Shown: positions 61,668-64,000 of the stretch, one piece after another
Numbering within the stretch: the first letter of the stretch is position 1
Layout of the letters: every line of letters starts with the position of its first letter
Assembly (NCBI GenBank): GCA_903913865.1
Contig: CAIWMU010000023.1
Coordinates: forward strand, 16,330-80,329
DNA length: 64,000 nucleotides
Reading direction: 5' to 3'
Origin: an uncultured Verrucomicrobia subdivision 3 bacterium
GTDB lineage: Bacteria; Verrucomicrobiota; Verrucomicrobiia; Limisphaerales; UBA8199
Notes under the pieces: model-generated
What the model saw: only the letters and a program-made list of their open reading frames with translations
What the model was told of the DNA's origin: nothing
Databases searched by the model: none
Program-made: the position numbers and the translations under genes

Positions 61668-63371
61668 ATGAAAACGGGTCAATTATTTCGGATATTTGCG
61701 GTTTTGGTTGCGTTGAACCTGCCGGGATCTGTAACCCTGCGGGCACAGAACGAGCAGGGAACATCGACAAACCCTCCTGTGGAGGAGCTGGAGGTGGGAA
61801 CCAATACACAGTGGATCGCCAACACCAACGGCGGCGCTCCCGCGAGCATCACCATTCAGAATCCATCCGGTGGCTCGCGCGATGCCATGGTGGTTTTTGG
61901 CCACAACGCGGAACTGAAGGCGGGAGAGAGCGTTGAGGCGGTGGTGGTGATCGGCGGCTCGGCGAAAATCCATGGGAAGGTCCGGGATGCCGCCGTGGTG
62001 GTTTTTGGCGAACTGGAGTTGTGCGACGGTGCCGAGGTGGGGGATGCCGCTGTGGCGGTCATGGGGGGCATCAACGTGCGATCGAATGCCGTGGTCAAAG
62101 GGGAGGTGGTTGCGGTTGGCGGAAAAGTGAATCTCGATCCCGGGGCGAAGGTCACCGGCCAGACCCAGGAGGTGGATCTGGGGATGTCAGGCCTGAATCT
62201 GGGCTGGCTTCAAAAGTGGGTGACGCAGTGTGTGTTCAAGATGCGTCCGCTTGCCCCCCAGGTGGGATGGGTGTGGTGGTTTGCGGGGCTTTTCTTTCTG
62301 CTCTATCTGCTGATTGCCGCCGCATTCCAACGTCCCGTGAAGGCCTGCGTCACGGAGTTGCAGAGCCGCCCGGCAACCACCTTTCTCCTGGGGTTGCTGA
62401 CAAATGTGCTCCTGCCGGTGATTTTTCTTCTGCTCACTCTGACGGGGATCGGGCTGCTTGCCATTCCATTCCTGATTGCCGGTTTCGTTCTGGCTGCGAT
62501 GGTGGGCAAGGTTGCCCTCCAGCAGGCCCTGGGGGAGACCATCACCACCAAATTCGGCAGCGGGGTGCCTGCCGCGGCACTGGTGAACTTTCTTCTCGGG
62601 ACGGTCCTGATCCTGATGCTGTATATGATCCCGGTTTTCGGCTTGATGACCTTCGCCATCACCTCCATGTGGGGGTTGGGTGCGGCCACCGCAGCCGCAT
62701 TTGCAGGGCTGAAGCGGGAGTTGCCCAAGCGCCCCAACGGCGCAGGATCGCCTCCCGTGGTTCCTCCCCCCCCCATGGCATCCGCCACCACCCCGGGCAT
62801 GGCTCCCGCCCCCATCTCAACACTTGCCGCGACTGCATCCACCGCTCCGGTGACCGGAGCTGAAGGGGAAGCACCGTTGGCTGATCCCACCCAGGTGCCG
62901 CCCATAACGGTGGCAGGGACTGCTCCAACCCCGACTCATCTCTACACATCGACGCCGCCTGCGGCTCCTCCCCCGATCCAGAACGCTCTGGGCCACCCGA
63001 AAGCGAGTTTCTGGGAGCGGATGGGCGCCGGCTTTCTGGACATGGTGCTCGTTGGAATTTTGAGCGGGCTTGTGGGCGGGCCGCCCCTCTCATTCCTGGT
63101 CGCCCTGGCCTATTTCGCAGGGATGTGGGCCTGGCAGGGCACCACCATCGGGGGGATCGTGCTGGGGTTGAAGGTCGTCCGGGTGGACAACCAGCCGCTC
63201 TGTTTCAAGGTGGCGATGGTCAGGGCACTGGCCTCCGCCTTCTCCATGGTGGTCTTTTTCATCGGGTTCTTCTGCATCATTTGGGACCGCGACCAGCAGG
63301 GGTGGCACGACAGGATTGCGGGCACCTATGTGATCCGGCTGCCCAAGGGCACGCCATTGGTTTGTGTTTGA
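61668..63371 (+). CDS. Membrane protein with beta-helix ectodomain and RDD domain
   Basis: 567 residues. A signal peptide (FAVLVALNLPGSVTL) is followed by a repeat-rich region (about 65-165) made of short hydrophobic beta strands with GG turns (VVVIGGSAKIHGKVRDAAVVVFG), like a bactofilin-type right- or left-handed beta-helix but exported. Two or three membrane helices (about 200-360), a Pro/Ala/Thr-rich linker (about 360-445) and an RDD domain (about 455-560; WERMGAGFLDMVLVGILSG, WDRDQQGWHDRIAGTYVI) follow. RDD proteins are linked to cation exchange or osmotic stress. It ends the ECF group and has a terminator at 63389. Confidence 0.82.
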   Translation: MKTGQLFRIFAVLVALNLPGSVTLRAQNEQGTSTNPPVEELEVGTNTQWIANTNGGAPASITIQNPSGGSRDAMVVFGHNAELKAGESVEAVVVIGGSAKIHGKVRDAAVVVFGELELCDGAEVGDAAVAVMGGINVRSNAVVKGEVVAVGGKVNLDPGAKVTGQTQEVDLGMSGLNLGWLQKWVTQCVFKMRPLAPQVGWVWWFAGLFFLLYLLIAAAFQRPVKACVTELQSRPATTFLLGLLTNVLLPVIFLLLTLTGIGLLAIPFLIAGFVLAAMVGKVALQQALGETITTKFGSGVPAAALVNFLLGTVLILMLYMIPVFGLMTFAITSMWGLGAATAAAFAGLKRELPKRPNGAGSPPVVPPPPMASATTPGMAPAPISTLAATASTAPVTGAEGEAPLADPTQVPPITVAGTAPTPTHLYTSTPPAAPPPIQNALGHPKASFWERMGAGFLDMVLVGILSGLVGGPPLSFLVALAYFAGMWAWQGTTIGGIVLGLKVVRVDNQPLCFKVAMVRALASAFSMVVFFIGFFCIIWDRDQQGWHDRIAGTYVIRLPKGTPLVCV

Positions 63372-63388
63372 GAACAGTCATCGGCACC

Positions 63389-63418
63389 GGCCCCGGATGA
63401 AAGTCCGGGGCCTTTTTT
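63389..63418 (+). terminator. Intrinsic terminator of the ECF operon
   Basis: GGCCCCGGA (63389-63397), loop TGAAAG, complement TCCGGGGCC (63404-63412), then TTTTTT. A 9-bp GC-rich stem, 17 bases after the RDD-protein stop codon. Confidence 0.92.
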
Positions 63419-63421
63419 CTT

Positions 63422-63559
63422 ACCTCCGCTCCCCTTTGTGGGATTTCGTGGTGGGAATCGTAGTGGTGGGTATGGTTCGGGTGTTGCCCAACTGTCAATA
63501 GTGAGGACTGACCCCATTTCGGGTTGGAGGTCCCTCAACTGTCAATAGTGAGGACTGAC
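63422..63559 (+). repeat. Composite repeat, copy 1 (with two 47-bp units)
   Basis: Starts ACCTCCGCTCCCCTT, contains TGGTGGGAATCG and a GGTATGGTTCGG, then AACTGTCAATAGTGAGGACT twice (63490 and 63537, period 47 bases). The whole block recurs at 63835-63994. The 47-base unit also holds TTTCGGGTTGGAGGT between the two copies. Confidence 0.85.
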
Positions 63560-63720
63560 ACCTCTTCGAGCACCAAGGGTGCGGCCTGATACCAGCCCAG
63601 GCCAGCGGCCTGGGTAAACCAGCCAAAAACACAAAAGCCCTGAAGGGGCGGCCCAAACCGTTCACCTCGAACAGAATGCACCTTTTTGAAAATCTCCCCG
63701 CCACACAATTGGATGTTCCT

Positions 63721-63776
63721 CGCAGATCGGGGAACTCCTTTCCGAAATCTGCGTAAATCTGCGCCATCTGCGGATA
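63721..63776. repeat. Dispersed ATCTGCGG repeat, copy 3
   Basis: CGCAGATC at the start, AAATCTGCGTAAATCTGCG in the middle and CATCTGCGGAT at the end. It is a shorter, diverged relative, in the opposite orientation, of the elements at 19231 and 19661. Confidence 0.6.
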
Positions 63777-63834
63777 AACCTCGGGTTGTGCTCCCCCCCT
63801 CGCCCATTCGAGGTGCGCTGCTTTGTTTCGACGC

Positions 63835-63994
63835 ACCTCCGCTCCCCTTGATGGGATTTCGTGGGTTTCGTGTTTTTCGTGGTGGGAATCGGGGGGGGTA
63901 GGCATGGTTCGGAGGTTTCCCAACTGTCAATAGTGAGGACTGACCCCATTTCGGGTCGGAGGTTCCTCAACTGTCAATAGTGAGGACTGACCCC
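63835..63994 (+). repeat. Composite repeat, copy 2 (with two 47-bp units)
   Basis: Same opening ACCTCCGCTCCCCTT and ends with two AACTGTCAATAGTGAGGACT units (63922 and 63969, again 47 bases apart). It differs from copy 1 by a short TTTCGTGTTTTTCG insert and a longer G run. It touches the window end, so the array may continue. The remaining 63560-63834 shows no supported gene. Confidence 0.85.
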
Positions 63995-64000
63995 ATTTTC

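Noticed and set aside
63422..64000. CRISPR array
   Set aside because: Repeats are not regularly spaced by unique spacers; two pairs of 47-bp units lie in a larger duplicated block, and no cas gene is present.

Overview
The window looks like chromosomal DNA of a high-GC Gram-negative bacterium, most likely of the phylum Verrucomicrobiota. Pointers are secreted LamG/Ig, ThuA, DUF3472 and GHL10-type proteins, an H-X9-DG-like pseudopilin inside a copper-type operon, a long fungal-type cystathionine gamma-synthase homologue, and rhamnose genes joined to microcompartment proteins. This is inference from gene content, with no rRNA or tRNA gene seen. I see no prophage, CRISPR array or integrase.

Layout. 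1-3,900 (minus strand): 5' end of a chemoreceptor gene with cheW, a 1.3 kb gene-poor stretch with a 94-bp direct repeat, and two conserved hypothetical genes. 4,600-11,300: two overlapping Cys/Met-metabolism PLP enzymes, a lysine 6-aminotransferase-like gene, a ThuA-like secreted protein, a CxxCxxCC protein and a sugar isomerase-like TIM barrel. 11,380-14,870: a 50-residue histone H1-like protein missed by length-limited gene calling, a hairpin-rich non-coding stretch, and a sigma-70 factor divergent from a CarH-like B12 photoreceptor-regulator followed by two small genes. 14,900-21,650: enolase with promoter and terminator, ComEC with a degenerate beta-lactamase domain, and leuA preceded by a leucine-rich leader peptide and attenuator.

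21,700-34,400 (minus strand): marR-lnt-aas, an operon pairing lipoprotein N-acylation with probable lysophospholipid repair, then a probable operon of a UroD-like protein, PduS-like, PduT-like, RhaA, RhaT, RhaB and an acyltransferase. The second operon isomerises and phosphorylates L-rhamnose and carries two microcompartment components, but no shell hexamer, pentamer or aldolase within the window. 34,600-37,760: two unassigned secreted TIM-barrel-like proteins. 37,780-42,030 (minus strand): six genes, several overlapping, for CusF-SCO, SCO, HMA, a pseudopilin, a Met-rich secreted protein and a CxxC membrane protein, probably periplasmic copper (or zinc) handling. 42,250-48,800: secreted esterase, LamG/Ig protein and a GHL10 glycosidase.

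49,100-51,800: a DksA/TraR protein lacking three of four zinc ligands, C-minus L33, S18, a ZIP importer with a palindrome at its start, and a Fur-family (probably Zur) regulator: a zinc-economy locus. Two small overlapping minus-strand ORFs follow. 52,100-60,000: threonine (tdh, kbl) and proline (putA) catabolism with a DUF3472 gene between tdh and kbl, then a TRIC-type channel. 60,180-63,370: a small membrane-tail protein, ECF sigma factor, putative anti-sigma protein and a beta-helix/RDD membrane protein. The last 580 bases hold dispersed and tandem repeats.
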